A stretch of 64,000 nucleotides of DNA from Dysgonamonadaceae bacterium (GCA_031272085.1 JAISUN010000038.1:17227-81226), one strand, 5' to 3'; positions 35,398 through 44,291 are shown, counted from the first letter of the stretch. Notes: generated by a model not told the origin, from the sequence alone. Made by a program: numbers and translations.

Positions 35398-35435
35398 TAT
35401 ATTTTTTACAAAAAAAACCAAAAATGATAAAAAAA

Positions 35436-35477
35436 GCGATAAAAATAAAAAAAATTGCGATGAAAATAAAAAAAAAT
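35436..35477 (+). repeat. 21-bp tandem duplication with phased A-tracts upstream of the surface-protein operon
   Basis: Two 21-bp copies, each beginning GCGAT and continuing in A-rich sequence, at 35436-35456 and 35457-35477 (about two differences). The second ends 3 bases before the -7 box. A 21-bp period equals two helical turns, so the A-tracts are phased and the DNA is probably bent. Confidence 0.7.
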
Positions 35478-35480
35478 ATT

Positions 35481-35488
35481 TACCTTTG
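35481..35488 (+). promoter_or_regulatory. -7 promoter box of the surface-protein operon
   Basis: TACCTTTG, consensus TAnnTTTG, 88 bases before the first ATG (35576). Confidence 0.72.
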
Positions 35489-35575
35489 CCCCGCAGATTA
35501 GGTTTTGGCATTTATATTGAACTTGCGAATATATAAATAGGGGATTGAAATATTACTAAATAAAAATAAGTAACA

Positions 35576-36283
35576 ATGAACAAGAACATTTTTTTGGCAA
35601 TATTATTTATTGTACTTTTTGGACTGACTGACAATGTTAATGCTCAAGTAACTATCGGCGAACAGGCAACGCCAATAGTAACTCTTGAAGTTAAAGGGAA
35701 ACCGTCGGATGATTCAAAGCCCGACGGGGTGCTTATTCCGAAACTCACCGGCAACGAGTTGAGGGCAAAATGGAATAACCCCGGCACTTATCCTCAGGGA
35801 TTGGACATCAACAAATCGGAAGGCATTCTGGTTTACGTAACCGAGGCATGCAGCCCCGCGGATGCAGAAGGCGACCCCTTTGAGTATGTAACCGCGCCCG
35901 GTTTTTACTTCTTCTCGGTAAGCGGGATGGCGTGGAAACCGCTCGTATCGGGCGGCGAAACTCACGAAGCGGCCGCTCCCAAAGTCGAGTGGTTTTATAT
36001 GCCATCGACTGTATTGCCGGTGGCAAGCGGGGCAAACAGCATCAACCTGTACGACGTTTATACCCAAAACTTCGGTATGACAGCGTCTTCTACCTTCAAA
36101 GGCACGGGGGCTACTTCCCTGCCGGTCGTTCCTGCCAATCAGATAGAGTTTTTCATAACCTATTACGATACGCAGGTGTTTACCAATCTTTCGCTGACGG
36201 CGGCCGGCGTGCTTTCTTACGATTGCGACCCCACAAAAATCAGCGATAATACCTATATGAATATCGTATTTAGAATTAAATAA
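35576..36283 (+). CDS. Secreted protein of the local QVTIG family (paralogue 2)
   Basis: 235 residues. The signal peptide ends in NVNA and the mature protein begins QVTIGEQATPIVTLEVKGK. Residues to about 90 (KPDGVLIPKLTGNEL, INKSEGILVYV) are nearly identical to the truncated protein at 63746. The C-terminal part (residues about 130-235) is a separate beta-rich domain ending in NTYMNIVFRIK. No enzymatic motif. The stop overlaps the next ATG (TAATG), so it is coupled to the following surface protein. Probably exported to the surface; function unknown. Confidence 0.78.
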   Translation: MNKNIFLAILFIVLFGLTDNVNAQVTIGEQATPIVTLEVKGKPSDDSKPDGVLIPKLTGNELRAKWNNPGTYPQGLDINKSEGILVYVTEACSPADAEGDPFEYVTAPGFYFFSVSGMAWKPLVSGGETHEAAAPKVEWFYMPSTVLPVASGANSINLYDVYTQNFGMTASSTFKGTGATSLPVVPANQIEFFITYYDTQVFTNLSLTAAGVLSYDCDPTKISDNTYMNIVFRIK

Positions 36284-36921
36284 TGAAAAATCCGTATTTC
36301 AAAATACTGATAATCTTTTTGTTATTGTTCTACATATTCACAAATTTGTCGGGGCAAACATTAGTCGTAAATGATACGCTGTTTAGAGAAAATTTCGGCA
36401 CAGGCGCATCCACAAGCACTACTTTTAATAGCGCTTTCGACTGGTCTGATTACGATAAATCGGGGACAAAAACCTTCGTTCCTACGGATGTAAGCGGCAT
36501 TTCTTTTGGCGGAGTCCGGTCGATGTGGAGTAGCGTCGTGGCAGCTAATGTAAGCGGAAGCCATTGCTGGTTGAACCAGGGGGTATTTTACATCTACGAT
36601 ATTCCTGTTTACAATGCCGAACAGGTAAGAATAATGTTTGACAAGTATGGGGCGAACGCCTTGCAGATATATGCAGATACAAATGGTGGAACAAGTTTTT
36701 CTACTCTTGTAGTAACATCTTGGTCAGCCGGTACTAACCAGTCTGTTACGTACAATATTCCTGATGGCGCTACATCAATTTCTTTAAAATTTCAGGTTAC
36801 GGCTGCCGCCAATGTCAGAATTGACAATATCAGGTTGGTAGCCACTCGCGTAAGAGTGGTTGATGACACCGGCCCCCCGCCGATGATAAACCCTCAAATA
36901 CCGAGTAAGGCGCCGAGGTGA
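36283..36921 (+). CDS. Secreted beta-sandwich protein with PPMINP tail
   Basis: 212 residues. Signal peptide LIIFLLLFYIFTNLSGQ. The mature part resembles the carbohydrate-binding-like beta-sandwiches of Bacteroidota surface proteins (LFRENFGTGAST, VRIDNIRLVATR) and no catalytic residues are evident. The last 15 residues, PPPMINPQIPSKAPR, share the PPMINP motif with the end of the 1683-residue protein encoded next, over 17 identical bases of DNA. Translationally coupled to the upstream gene and 38 bases from the downstream one. Likely surface-exposed. Confidence 0.72.
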   Translation: MKNPYFKILIIFLLLFYIFTNLSGQTLVVNDTLFRENFGTGASTSTTFNSAFDWSDYDKSGTKTFVPTDVSGISFGGVRSMWSSVVAANVSGSHCWLNQGVFYIYDIPVYNAEQVRIMFDKYGANALQIYADTNGGTSFSTLVVTSWSAGTNQSVTYNIPDGATSISLKFQVTAAANVRIDNIRLVATRVRVVDDTGPPPMINPQIPSKAPR

Positions 36922-36959
36922 ACATTAAAACATTAGACTTTTGAACAAGAAAAAAAATA

Positions 36960-39900
36960 ATGAAAAAAATACTGATTACAATATTCGCATTAACACTAAC
37001 TAACGCCGCTTTCGCACAAGCCGAGCAAACAATGTACTGGATTGGCGGAGCGGGCAACTGGTCTGACCTTGCACACTGGTCGTACCAGTCGGGAAGCCAG
37101 GCGGCAACGCAGCCCTCGTCGATACCGACGGCAACTACCAACGTCATCATTGACGCAAACTCCGGCCTGACGACAGGAACTTCCGCCAACAGGACTATTA
37201 CGCTGAACGTTTCGCCCATCATAAAGTCGCTGACTTTCGTGGCGGGAAGCAAAGCGATTTTTGGCAGTTCAGGCGGAACCAGAATATTGCGTGTTGTCGG
37301 CGACATTACATTGCAGTCGGATGCAACTATTCCTAACAGTTCAACGCTTTATATTGCTATGGAACCGCCTTCTGGAACTGTTTCCACGCTGACTACAAAC
37401 GGCAATACTTTGAGTTTTTACTTTGGAAAAGGCGGCGAGGGAACCACCAATATTGTGGGCGACAACTTTTCGTCTGTCAACCTGCGTCACATTGGCGGAA
37501 CGCTCAATTTCAACGGCACAAACTGGGTAAGCAACAATATGTATGTTGTAAACGACGGAACGGTGATGAATATGCCGAACTTGACTGATTTCCGCACCAA
37601 TTCTTCAACACAGATAGGCGGAACGGCTACGGATTATACCACAATTACTACTTCTACTTCCAACTCGCAGTTGAATTTGCCTAATGTAACTACATTTAAT
37701 AGCGGCGCCTCCGGAAGCAGTGCAAATATTGTATCTTCCTACGGATTGACATTGCCGCAATGCACCTCATTCGCAGTTGGCGGTTATCTTGTCATCTATG
37801 ACCCTTCGTTTCTGTCCTTGCCAATATGTCCAACGATAAATGTAGGGAATTCAGTAAAATTTAGCAGTACAATACCGCTCAGTTTCCCCGTACTGCAAAC
37901 CTTGAATGTGAGTGGTATAGAAGAGGGAAATGCAAATGGTTCGCTGGCGCTGGGTGCATCAGGTACTGTTGTAAACACTCAGTACTGGCTATATCAGGGT
38001 ACGCTGACAAATGCTGATATTTCCGAATTTAATATTAACTATTCGGGAACGGGAAACGGGTCGACAACTACGAGCGGCGCCTCTCTCTACGTAAAGGGCG
38101 GTACGCATTTCGGCAAGGTAAATTTTAATAATGCCAACGGGCTGGGATATGTTGGCGGCACAAGCGCCATCGCTATCGATAAACTTACTTTTCGTTACCA
38201 AGGCGCAAGCATAACACAAGATTTTACGGTGGATACGCTTATTATGGCTCCATCTGCTACTTACACGATTACCAACGGCAAAACGATTACCGTTACCGGC
38301 GATTTAATAGATACAACGCCCGACTGCGAAACTTTCTGGCAAATTATAGGCGGTACAACCGCAACCAATTATGCGACAATCAACAACAGCACGGGACACG
38401 ACATCGCGCTCGAAAACGTGCAGTTAACCCGCATCATCGCTACCGGAGCCAACGCAATAGACGCTGCGGGAATCGACAACGGCGGAAATACCAATATTGT
38501 CTTCACTGCCCCCGCTCCCAAAACAATTTACTGGGTGGGCGACGCCGGCAACGACCAGTGGCATACGCTCCAAAACTGGGCGCGGACTTCGGGCGGCACA
38601 GACTATTGTATGCCGACGCAGTACGACGACATTATCTTTGACGAAAACTCCGTAATAACCGGCAACACTATAACCATTACAAGTAATAGCGCCTATTTTC
38701 ACGATATTACCATCCGGGATAACTGCCCGAAGGCGGCATTTACAATCACCCCATCGAACGTAAACGTATATATTTACTGCTACGGTTCGTGGTATATGAA
38801 ATCGGGCGTTACTGTGATTCCCGCAGTATATTTTATGTCGGGCGATAAGGATGAAACTATTACGTCCAATACTTCTACATTTGTAAATCTCTATTTCACG
38901 GGAATAGGCGGATGGACTTTGCAGGACGACCTGAAAACAATCTTTTATAATTCATCTAATCCTATTTGGTATGGCGCAATATACTACCGCAACGGGACGC
39001 TCAATACCAACTCGAAGAAAGTGAGTATCTCTGTGTTCTATGGTCATGAAAGCGGAAGTTCTTATCTTCCTTCGGGATTGCCCGCTTCCGCGGCATACCG
39101 AAAACTGATTCTCGGAGCATCGGAAATTACCATCAGAGGAGCATACGATGCTGGTTGGAGTTATGGCGGAACGTGGTCTGTTACCACCGACACGCTCGAC
39201 GCCGGCACATCCACGCTTATATTCGACCCTGTGCCTACCCGCAATAGCACATTAACGGCTCTCGGACAGGCAATTTCTGAGAGTACGAGTACAACCGCCG
39301 CTACCGGTATGTTGAATCCTACTTATGCCGCCTCAATCAACGCTATGGGACTTACGAATTATTACAATATTGTTTTCAAAGGCACGGGAACAAGTACTAT
39401 AACCACAGACAACCGCACAACATCTGCTTTGATACCGTTTACGGCAAATTCCGTGCGGGTAGAAAATAAATCGACCTTGCAGTTTGTCGCGAAATGGGTA
39501 ACTTTGGATACCCTGTACGCCGCGCCTATGTCTGCTGTGCAACTGCCGAGTCCAAGCGTTGCTACGGCGAATAATATTCATGCCACAGCGCAATTGACCG
39601 TCAAGAAGTCGATGGAAATACCAACCGACGACTGCGACCCCGAACTTTCGACGCTGTCGCCGTACAACGCGGCCTATCCGGCAACCGTTTCTTCGACGGT
39701 AAATATCAATATCCCAAATACGCAGATGACCGACGTAAAATCGACGGGCGGCGGCATTTTCACTGCTTCCGGTATCGATAATGGCGGCAACGACGGCTGG
39801 ATTTTCACCGCACGCGCAGCAAAAGACCTCTACTGGATTGGAGCGGCTGGCGATGGCAAATGGAACACGCTGGCCAACTGGACAACGCATTCCAACGGAA

Positions 39901-42011
39901 CGCCCGACGGCGGTTGCCTGCCCTCGAAAACGGACAATGTACATTTCAATCAATATTCCGTACTGCCTGCCGACAAAACAATTATAATAGACAGGCAGGG
40001 CGCCAATTTCAATAATTTTATTGCCGAAACAGGAACGCCCGCAGGAATCATTATCCGCCAGGACAGCGTACAGATAAACTCCTACGGCAATCTCTTGCAA
40101 ACCGGCGAAAATATGCAGTTTACGTCAAATGCTGCCGCTTTCCGCCTCAATCTGCTTGGCTCGGCAACCGACGCCCGGTTGATTAACGCAGTCGGCGCTT
40201 CATTTTACTGCATGTACGTAAACAACGCGGCGGCTCAATGGACTTTTCTTAACAATATGACCGTTAGCAATGATTTGACCGTTAATGCCGCTTCATCGGT
40301 AACATTAGATATGGACAAATTTTCCGGCTATCGCATTTATCACCTTGCAGGCATTGTGAATATGGCCGACAGCATATCATTGAGTTACAGCATTCAGGGT
40401 TCGAACGATAATAGTTACTCTTATCAGATGAACGGCGCATGTACGCTGAATGCCGACAATGTGGTTTGGAGTTCAAAGGCGGGGTTCAGCAGCACCTCAG
40501 GCTCGCGCACGGTTAATATCCGCAACGCACAGATAACTATTGACGGTACAGCGACCGATTATTACGGAAGACCACACGGATACTGGAATTATTCAGGCGC
40601 CGGCGCAGCGCTGAATGCCGAAGGCAGTTACATCAAACTTACGGCCTATCTCACAGGATTTGACGGACAAGAGTACGGAACAATGGAAACTATCGGTAAT
40701 GTAGCAGGCGCATATTACGGCGGTTCAAACTATATCACCGGAAATCTTACGTTCCAAAAACTGATATTGAACGACAGCCGCCAGATTTCGGGCAGCAACA
40801 CGATTGACACGCTGCTGGTGCGTCCGAAGGGCGTTATACTCTATCTTGCTAACGGCAGTACGCAAACCGTAAACGACCTGATGCAATTAAGCGGCTCGCC
40901 CTGTTTGCAAAATATGCTGCGTGCAGGAACTGCATCGACGGAAGCCGGCGCATCGCAGTCCTCTGCTACGGCAAACATCAATTACCTGAACGCCGCCGGC
41001 GTAAATGATTACGACCAAGTATTGGTGGGCGGAATCATCGCTACCGGCGATGAACTCCGGTTTGCCGGCAACTCGTCGAATCTGGGATTGAACAGCAATC
41101 TGGTTTTCCACGGTTCGCCCGGCCTTGTAGGCTTGCCCGAAAGCGCATACTGTCTGTCCATCGACGATGAAGACAACTTTATACTTTCGGCGGCTGAATT
41201 TTACGGAACCGATTTGAGTACCTATAAATGGTACAAAAAGAACGCAGCAGGCGTTTATCCGGCTACGCCGCTTGCAGCGCCTTCCACAGCAGACGAAATC
41301 GACGTCCGCGATTTCGGCCTCGACGGAACTTACAAAGTGGAAATAGTATATGATTCCACGGCAACAACAGCCTGCAAAAGCGTGGACGAAATAACAGTTA
41401 CATATCTGCCGCCGGCAGTAACCTTCGGCGAAAACAACGTTACCGATACAACGCTGGTATATTGCGCCGCTGACTCGGCGCGTACTGTCCGGTATCTTAT
41501 AGAGCATTTGCTCAACTATTCTGATTCTACCTATATGCAATCGGCTCTGTACGACACGATTAAGGTTTACAATATCGACTATTCAGGCGGGATGAATCTC
41601 GTACTGATAACAGATACTTTGCGGAACGCTTACGAATATTATTTTGAGTTTGTTACGGACGGCGGCTGCACTTCGTCCATATATTCGAGAGTTACGGTGT
41701 CGATAGACACAGTTCCGGCTGCCGACGCCGGCGCCGACCAGACGGGCAATGTGCTTGTTCCGTTCACAATGGCGGCAAATACGCCCGCAGCCGGTCAAAG
41801 CGGATTATGGACAGTGGTAACAGGAACGGCTACAATCAGCAACCCAAGCAGCCCGACAACAAGCGTACTGCTCGCAAGTGGCTGCAAATCAGCAACTTTG
41901 CAATGGACTGTAACCAACGGAACCTGCGAAGCGAGCGACACAGTAAAAATAGGCGCAGGCAGCGCTCCGCCGATGATAAACCCGCATTTAAGGTCGCGGG
42001 TGGCATATTAG
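36960..42011 (+). CDS. Giant secreted repeat protein (adhesin-like) with PKD-like domain and PPMINP tail
   Basis: 1683 residues with signal peptide MKKILITIFALTLTNAAFAQ. Three long modules begin with a W-rich motif: YWIGGAGNWSDLAHWS (about residue 26), YWVGDAGNDQWHTLQNW (about 522) and YWIGAAGDGKWNTLANW (about 956). The second and third are each preceded by GIDNGGN-x-x-x-x-FTA. Between the motifs lies Ser/Thr/Asn-rich beta sequence suggesting a beta-helix or stacked sandwiches. Residues about 1580-1665 form a PKD-like domain (ADAGADQTGN, QWTVTNGTCEASDTVKIG). The chain ends APPMINPHLRSRVAY, the same tail motif as the preceding gene. Very few Lys and Arg overall. It is probably a surface adhesin or structural filament exported by T9SS or a related route. 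Confidence 0.8.
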   Translation: MKKILITIFALTLTNAAFAQAEQTMYWIGGAGNWSDLAHWSYQSGSQAATQPSSIPTATTNVIIDANSGLTTGTSANRTITLNVSPIIKSLTFVAGSKAIFGSSGGTRILRVVGDITLQSDATIPNSSTLYIAMEPPSGTVSTLTTNGNTLSFYFGKGGEGTTNIVGDNFSSVNLRHIGGTLNFNGTNWVSNNMYVVNDGTVMNMPNLTDFRTNSSTQIGGTATDYTTITTSTSNSQLNLPNVTTFNSGASGSSANIVSSYGLTLPQCTSFAVGGYLVIYDPSFLSLPICPTINVGNSVKFSSTIPLSFPVLQTLNVSGIEEGNANGSLALGASGTVVNTQYWLYQGTLTNADISEFNINYSGTGNGSTTTSGASLYVKGGTHFGKVNFNNANGLGYVGGTSAIAIDKLTFRYQGASITQDFTVDTLIMAPSATYTITNGKTITVTGDLIDTTPDCETFWQIIGGTTATNYATINNSTGHDIALENVQLTRIIATGANAIDAAGIDNGGNTNIVFTAPAPKTIYWVGDAGNDQWHTLQNWARTSGGTDYCMPTQYDDIIFDENSVITGNTITITSNSAYFHDITIRDNCPKAAFTITPSNVNVYIYCYGSWYMKSGVTVIPAVYFMSGDKDETITSNTSTFVNLYFTGIGGWTLQDDLKTIFYNSSNPIWYGAIYYRNGTLNTNSKKVSISVFYGHESGSSYLPSGLPASAAYRKLILGASEITIRGAYDAGWSYGGTWSVTTDTLDAGTSTLIFDPVPTRNSTLTALGQAISESTSTTAATGMLNPTYAASINAMGLTNYYNIVFKGTGTSTITTDNRTTSALIPFTANSVRVENKSTLQFVAKWVTLDTLYAAPMSAVQLPSPSVATANNIHATAQLTVKKSMEIPTDDCDPELSTLSPYNAAYPATVSSTVNINIPNTQMTDVKSTGGGIFTASGIDNGGNDGWIFTARAAKDLYWIGAAGDGKWNTLANWTTHSNGTPDGGCLPSKTDNVHFNQYSVLPADKTIIIDRQGANFNNFIAETGTPAGIIIRQDSVQINSYGNLLQTGENMQFTSNAAAFRLNLLGSATDARLINAVGASFYCMYVNNAAAQWTFLNNMTVSNDLTVNAASSVTLDMDKFSGYRIYHLAGIVNMADSISLSYSIQGSNDNSYSYQMNGACTLNADNVVWSSKAGFSSTSGSRTVNIRNAQITIDGTATDYYGRPHGYWNYSGAGAALNAEGSYIKLTAYLTGFDGQEYGTMETIGNVAGAYYGGSNYITGNLTFQKLILNDSRQISGSNTIDTLLVRPKGVILYLANGSTQTVNDLMQLSGSPCLQNMLRAGTASTEAGASQSSATANINYLNAAGVNDYDQVLVGGIIATGDELRFAGNSSNLGLNSNLVFHGSPGLVGLPESAYCLSIDDEDNFILSAAEFYGTDLSTYKWYKKNAAGVYPATPLAAPSTADEIDVRDFGLDGTYKVEIVYDSTATTACKSVDEITVTYLPPAVTFGENNVTDTTLVYCAADSARTVRYLIEHLLNYSDSTYMQSALYDTIKVYNIDYSGGMNLVLITDTLRNAYEYYFEFVTDGGCTSSIYSRVTVSIDTVPAADAGADQTGNVLVPFTMAANTPAAGQSGLWTVVTGTATISNPSSPTTSVLLASGCKSATLQWTVTNGTCEASDTVKIGAGSAPPMINPHLRSRVAY

Positions 42012-42017
42012 TTGTAT

Positions 42018-42055
42018 AAGAGAAGAGGCTGTACGAAAGTACAGCCTCTTCTCTT
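42018..42055. terminator. Bidirectional hairpin terminator between surface operon and tRNA-His
   Basis: 17-bp perfect stem from AAGAGAAGAGGCTGTAC to its complement, closed by a GAAA tetraloop. The T-run is short, but the stem is strong. It ends the plus-strand surface operon and, read the other way, lies just beyond the tRNA-His 3' end. Confidence 0.8.
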
Positions 42056-42089
42056 GTTTAACTTATTTAATTGTATCCGCCAAAATCGG

Positions 42090-42163
42090 GGTGGAAGATG
42101 GGGCTCGAACCCACGACCCTCAGAACCACAATCTGATGCTCTAACCAACTGAGCTACGACCAC
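42090..42163 (-). tRNA. tRNA-His (anticodon GTG)
   Basis: 74 bases from G1 to C73, with the histidine-specific G-1 encoded at 42164 opposite C73. The anticodon arm is TCAGA-TTGTGGT-TCTGA, anticodon GTG. The D arm (AGCTCAGTTGGTTAGAGC) and T arm (GTGGG-TTCGAGC-CCCAT) are normal. The acceptor strands GTGGTCG and CTTCCAC leave two mismatches at positions 5:68 and 6:67. CCA is not encoded. Confidence 0.93.
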
Positions 42164-42203
42164 CATGTAAGCATTTTTGCAGGAAAATTCCGCAAATGCG
42201 GTG

Positions 42204-42211
42204 CAAAGGTA
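42204..42211 (-). promoter_or_regulatory. -7 promoter box for tRNA-His
   Basis: Minus strand TACCTTTG, consensus TAnnTTTG, 40 bases before the tRNA 5' end. Confidence 0.7.
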
Positions 42212-42328
42212 CAACTTTTTTTTAATATGCAAAAGAAAATGGGAAAAATAATTTTTCCGTGCAACGTTTTTAACCTCCGGCGCATCTTATTATCAAAGGC
42301 GTTTTTTTGTTTTTTACAAAAATTCGTT

Positions 42329-42336
42329 TAACTTTG
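42329..42336 (+). promoter_or_regulatory. -7 promoter box of the LVIVD-like operon
   Basis: TAACTTTG, consensus TAnnTTTG, 24 bases before the ATG at 42360. Confidence 0.7.
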
Positions 42337-42359
42337 TCTAAACTTAATTTTTTTCGGAT

Positions 42360-42845
42360 ATGAAGAAATATTTTTTATTTTTTGGAGCGGCGGCTCTGTT
42401 GGCTGTCCTCCTTATGTCGTCGGACTATTATTACGGCAGTTATACGCCTGTTTTTATGGACCGTTCCGAACTCGAAAAGTCGGTCAGTTACGTTGCCGAA
42501 GGCCGGGATTTGCAAAATCCGGGCAAGATTTATTACAAATCGCCCTATATTCTTGTTAATGAGAAATATAAGGGGGTGCATATAATCGACAACAGCGACC
42601 CCAAAAATCCGCGGAACACCGGCTATATCATCGCCCCGGGCTGCCTCGATATGGCTGTAAAAGGCGATGTGCTTTACTTAGACAATTCGGTTGACCTCGT
42701 GGCTTTCGACCTGAATACGCGGCAGGTAACGGAACGTATCAAAAACATTTTTCCGGAGCCGATTTCGCCCGAAAAAATCTATTATATGAACGGAAAGCGG
42801 CCTACCCAAAATTCAGTTATTGTTGGATGGAAAAAACGAGATTAA
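42360..42845 (+). CDS. Membrane-anchored LVIVD-like repeat protein
   Basis: 161 residues. A hydrophobic N-terminus (FLFFGAAALLAVLLMSS) without a lipobox suggests a membrane anchor or uncleaved signal. The region after residue 60 resembles one or two LVIVD/beta-propeller units (GVHIIDNSDPKNPRNTGYI, DMAVKGDVLYLDNSVDLVAFDL), too few for a complete propeller. The next gene carries further units, so the two products may assemble together. Function unknown. Its stop codon overlaps the Shine-Dalgarno site of the next gene. Confidence 0.75.
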   Translation: MKKYFLFFGAAALLAVLLMSSDYYYGSYTPVFMDRSELEKSVSYVAEGRDLQNPGKIYYKSPYILVNEKYKGVHIIDNSDPKNPRNTGYIIAPGCLDMAVKGDVLYLDNSVDLVAFDLNTRQVTERIKNIFPEPISPEKIYYMNGKRPTQNSVIVGWKKRD

Positions 42846-42850
42846 GGAGG
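42844..42850 (+). promoter_or_regulatory. Strong Shine-Dalgarno site AAGGAGG
   Basis: Consensus anti-16S complement, 8 bases before the ATG at 42859. Such a site is unusual among Bacteroidota genes and decides the start of the following CDS against an in-frame TTG at 42820. Confidence 0.75.
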
Positions 42851-42858
42851 AATTGAAA

Positions 42859-43617
42859 ATGAAAAAATTACTTTTTTTAGCGATTATCGCTTTTGCAATA
42901 ACGTCTTGTGACGGAATAGGCGGCAGCGCCGACAGCGGCAGCGATTACGGACAGGGCGGCTCAATGGCTCGCTTTGCCATAACGGGCGATTATCTTTATA
43001 CGGTTGATAATGAAACGCTTAAAATGTTCGACATTTCCGACCCGAAAAAGCCTTACTATATGAAAGATAAAGACCAGTACCTGAATTTCGGGCTGGAAAC
43101 GATTTTCCCGATGGATACTCTGCTTTTCCTCGGTTCGCAAACCGGAATGTACATCTACAACATAAAAAGGCCGGCTTTTCCGGAGCAACTTGCTGTGGTT
43201 TCACACATTACGAGTTGCGACCCGGTGGTTTCCGACGGCCGTTACGCCTACGTTACCCTCAACTCCGAAAGCGTGTGGTGCGGACGCTCCGTTAATCAAC
43301 TGAATGTTTACGACTTAACCAATATCCGCAAGCCGGTTGAGATTGCTTCGCTCGACAATTTTAAATGTCCGAAAGGGCTTGGCCTGTACGGAAACCGGCT
43401 CTACATCTGCGATGGCGGATTGAAGGTTTACGACGTTACTTCGCCCGCAAATCCGGTTTGGATTGACGATTCGAGTTATATTACCGAACTGACCGACGCT
43501 TACGACGTAATCCCGCTTGGCGGCGGCATTTTGCTGCTTACCGGCAGTAAGGGGATTTACGAAATAGACATTACGGGAGATAAAATCTCATTAATCAGCA
43601 AAATTTTAGTAAAATGA
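42859..43617 (+). CDS. LVIVD-repeat lipoprotein
   Basis: 252 residues from the ATG at 42859. Lipoprotein signal peptide LLFLAIIAFAITSCDG (lipobox Cys about residue 17), then a Gly/Ser-rich linker. The body has repeated blades such as YLYTVDNETLKMFDISDPKKPYY, TGMYIYNIKRPAFPEQLAVV, VNQLNVYDLTNIRKPVEIASL and GLKVYDVTSPANPVWID, typical of LVIVD beta-propeller proteins on Bacteroidota surfaces. Binding partner unknown. The stop overlaps the ATG of the next gene (ATGA). Confidence 0.85.
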   Translation: MKKLLFLAIIAFAITSCDGIGGSADSGSDYGQGGSMARFAITGDYLYTVDNETLKMFDISDPKKPYYMKDKDQYLNFGLETIFPMDTLLFLGSQTGMYIYNIKRPAFPEQLAVVSHITSCDPVVSDGRYAYVTLNSESVWCGRSVNQLNVYDLTNIRKPVEIASLDNFKCPKGLGLYGNRLYICDGGLKVYDVTSPANPVWIDDSSYITELTDAYDVIPLGGGILLLTGSKGIYEIDITGDKISLISKILVK

Positions 43618-44291
43618 AATATAAAATATTAATTATCAGCATATTAACGCTTGCATTTCCGGCAAACTGTTTTCCGCAATGGACAAACGACAGCCGAATA
43701 ACGAAAAATGCAATCACTATTGAGCCTCTGTATCTTTATAATTTCGGGCTTCGGATAAATTACGAGCGTCAAATTTCGACGCCGAAGCATTGGGTTGAGT
43801 TTAGCGCCGTCGGCTATTTCCCTTCATCGGATGATTTTAGTTTAAGCCATATATGGTTTTACGATGACAGTTATTATTATAATCGAAACGTGAAAACCAA
43901 TTGGGGTACGACTTTTGAAGTGGCTTACAAATATTATCCCTTGAGTTTTATATATTTGGCGTCGGGACTGTCGTACAATCATCACGAAGCGAAATTTGAG
44001 GGTTTCGATACTAAATTCAATTCCTATATCGAGGACGGACTTCTGTTTTACGAGCCGGCCTACAAAACTTCGGACTGCTGGGAGTCTTTCGACCGCGTAG
44101 GGCTGAATCTTCGCCTTGGAATGCAAACTCCTCTTTATCGCAGGTTTGTCGTCGGCTGTTATGTTGGGCTTTCTTATAATTATTCGTTTTTCGACGAAAA
44201 TAATTTCAGCAGCGAAGATAAATCGGTAACTACGGTCTATTACCGCGGTTTTGTGCCTTCGACAGGGTTCAGGATTGGGGTCAGGTTTTGA
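43614..44291 (+). CDS. Probable outer-membrane beta-barrel protein
   Basis: 225 residues with signal peptide ILIISILTLAFPANCFPQ. Alternating hydrophobic and aromatic strands run to the C-terminal Phe (FRIGVRF), the usual last residue of a beta-barrel. There is no catalytic motif. It is coupled by ATGA to the LVIVD lipoprotein, so it may anchor or work with it in the outer membrane. Function unknown. Confidence 0.7.
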   Translation: MKYKILIISILTLAFPANCFPQWTNDSRITKNAITIEPLYLYNFGLRINYERQISTPKHWVEFSAVGYFPSSDDFSLSHIWFYDDSYYYNRNVKTNWGTTFEVAYKYYPLSFIYLASGLSYNHHEAKFEGFDTKFNSYIEDGLLFYEPAYKTSDCWESFDRVGLNLRLGMQTPLYRRFVVGCYVGLSYNYSFFDENNFSSEDKSVTTVYYRGFVPSTGFRIGVRF

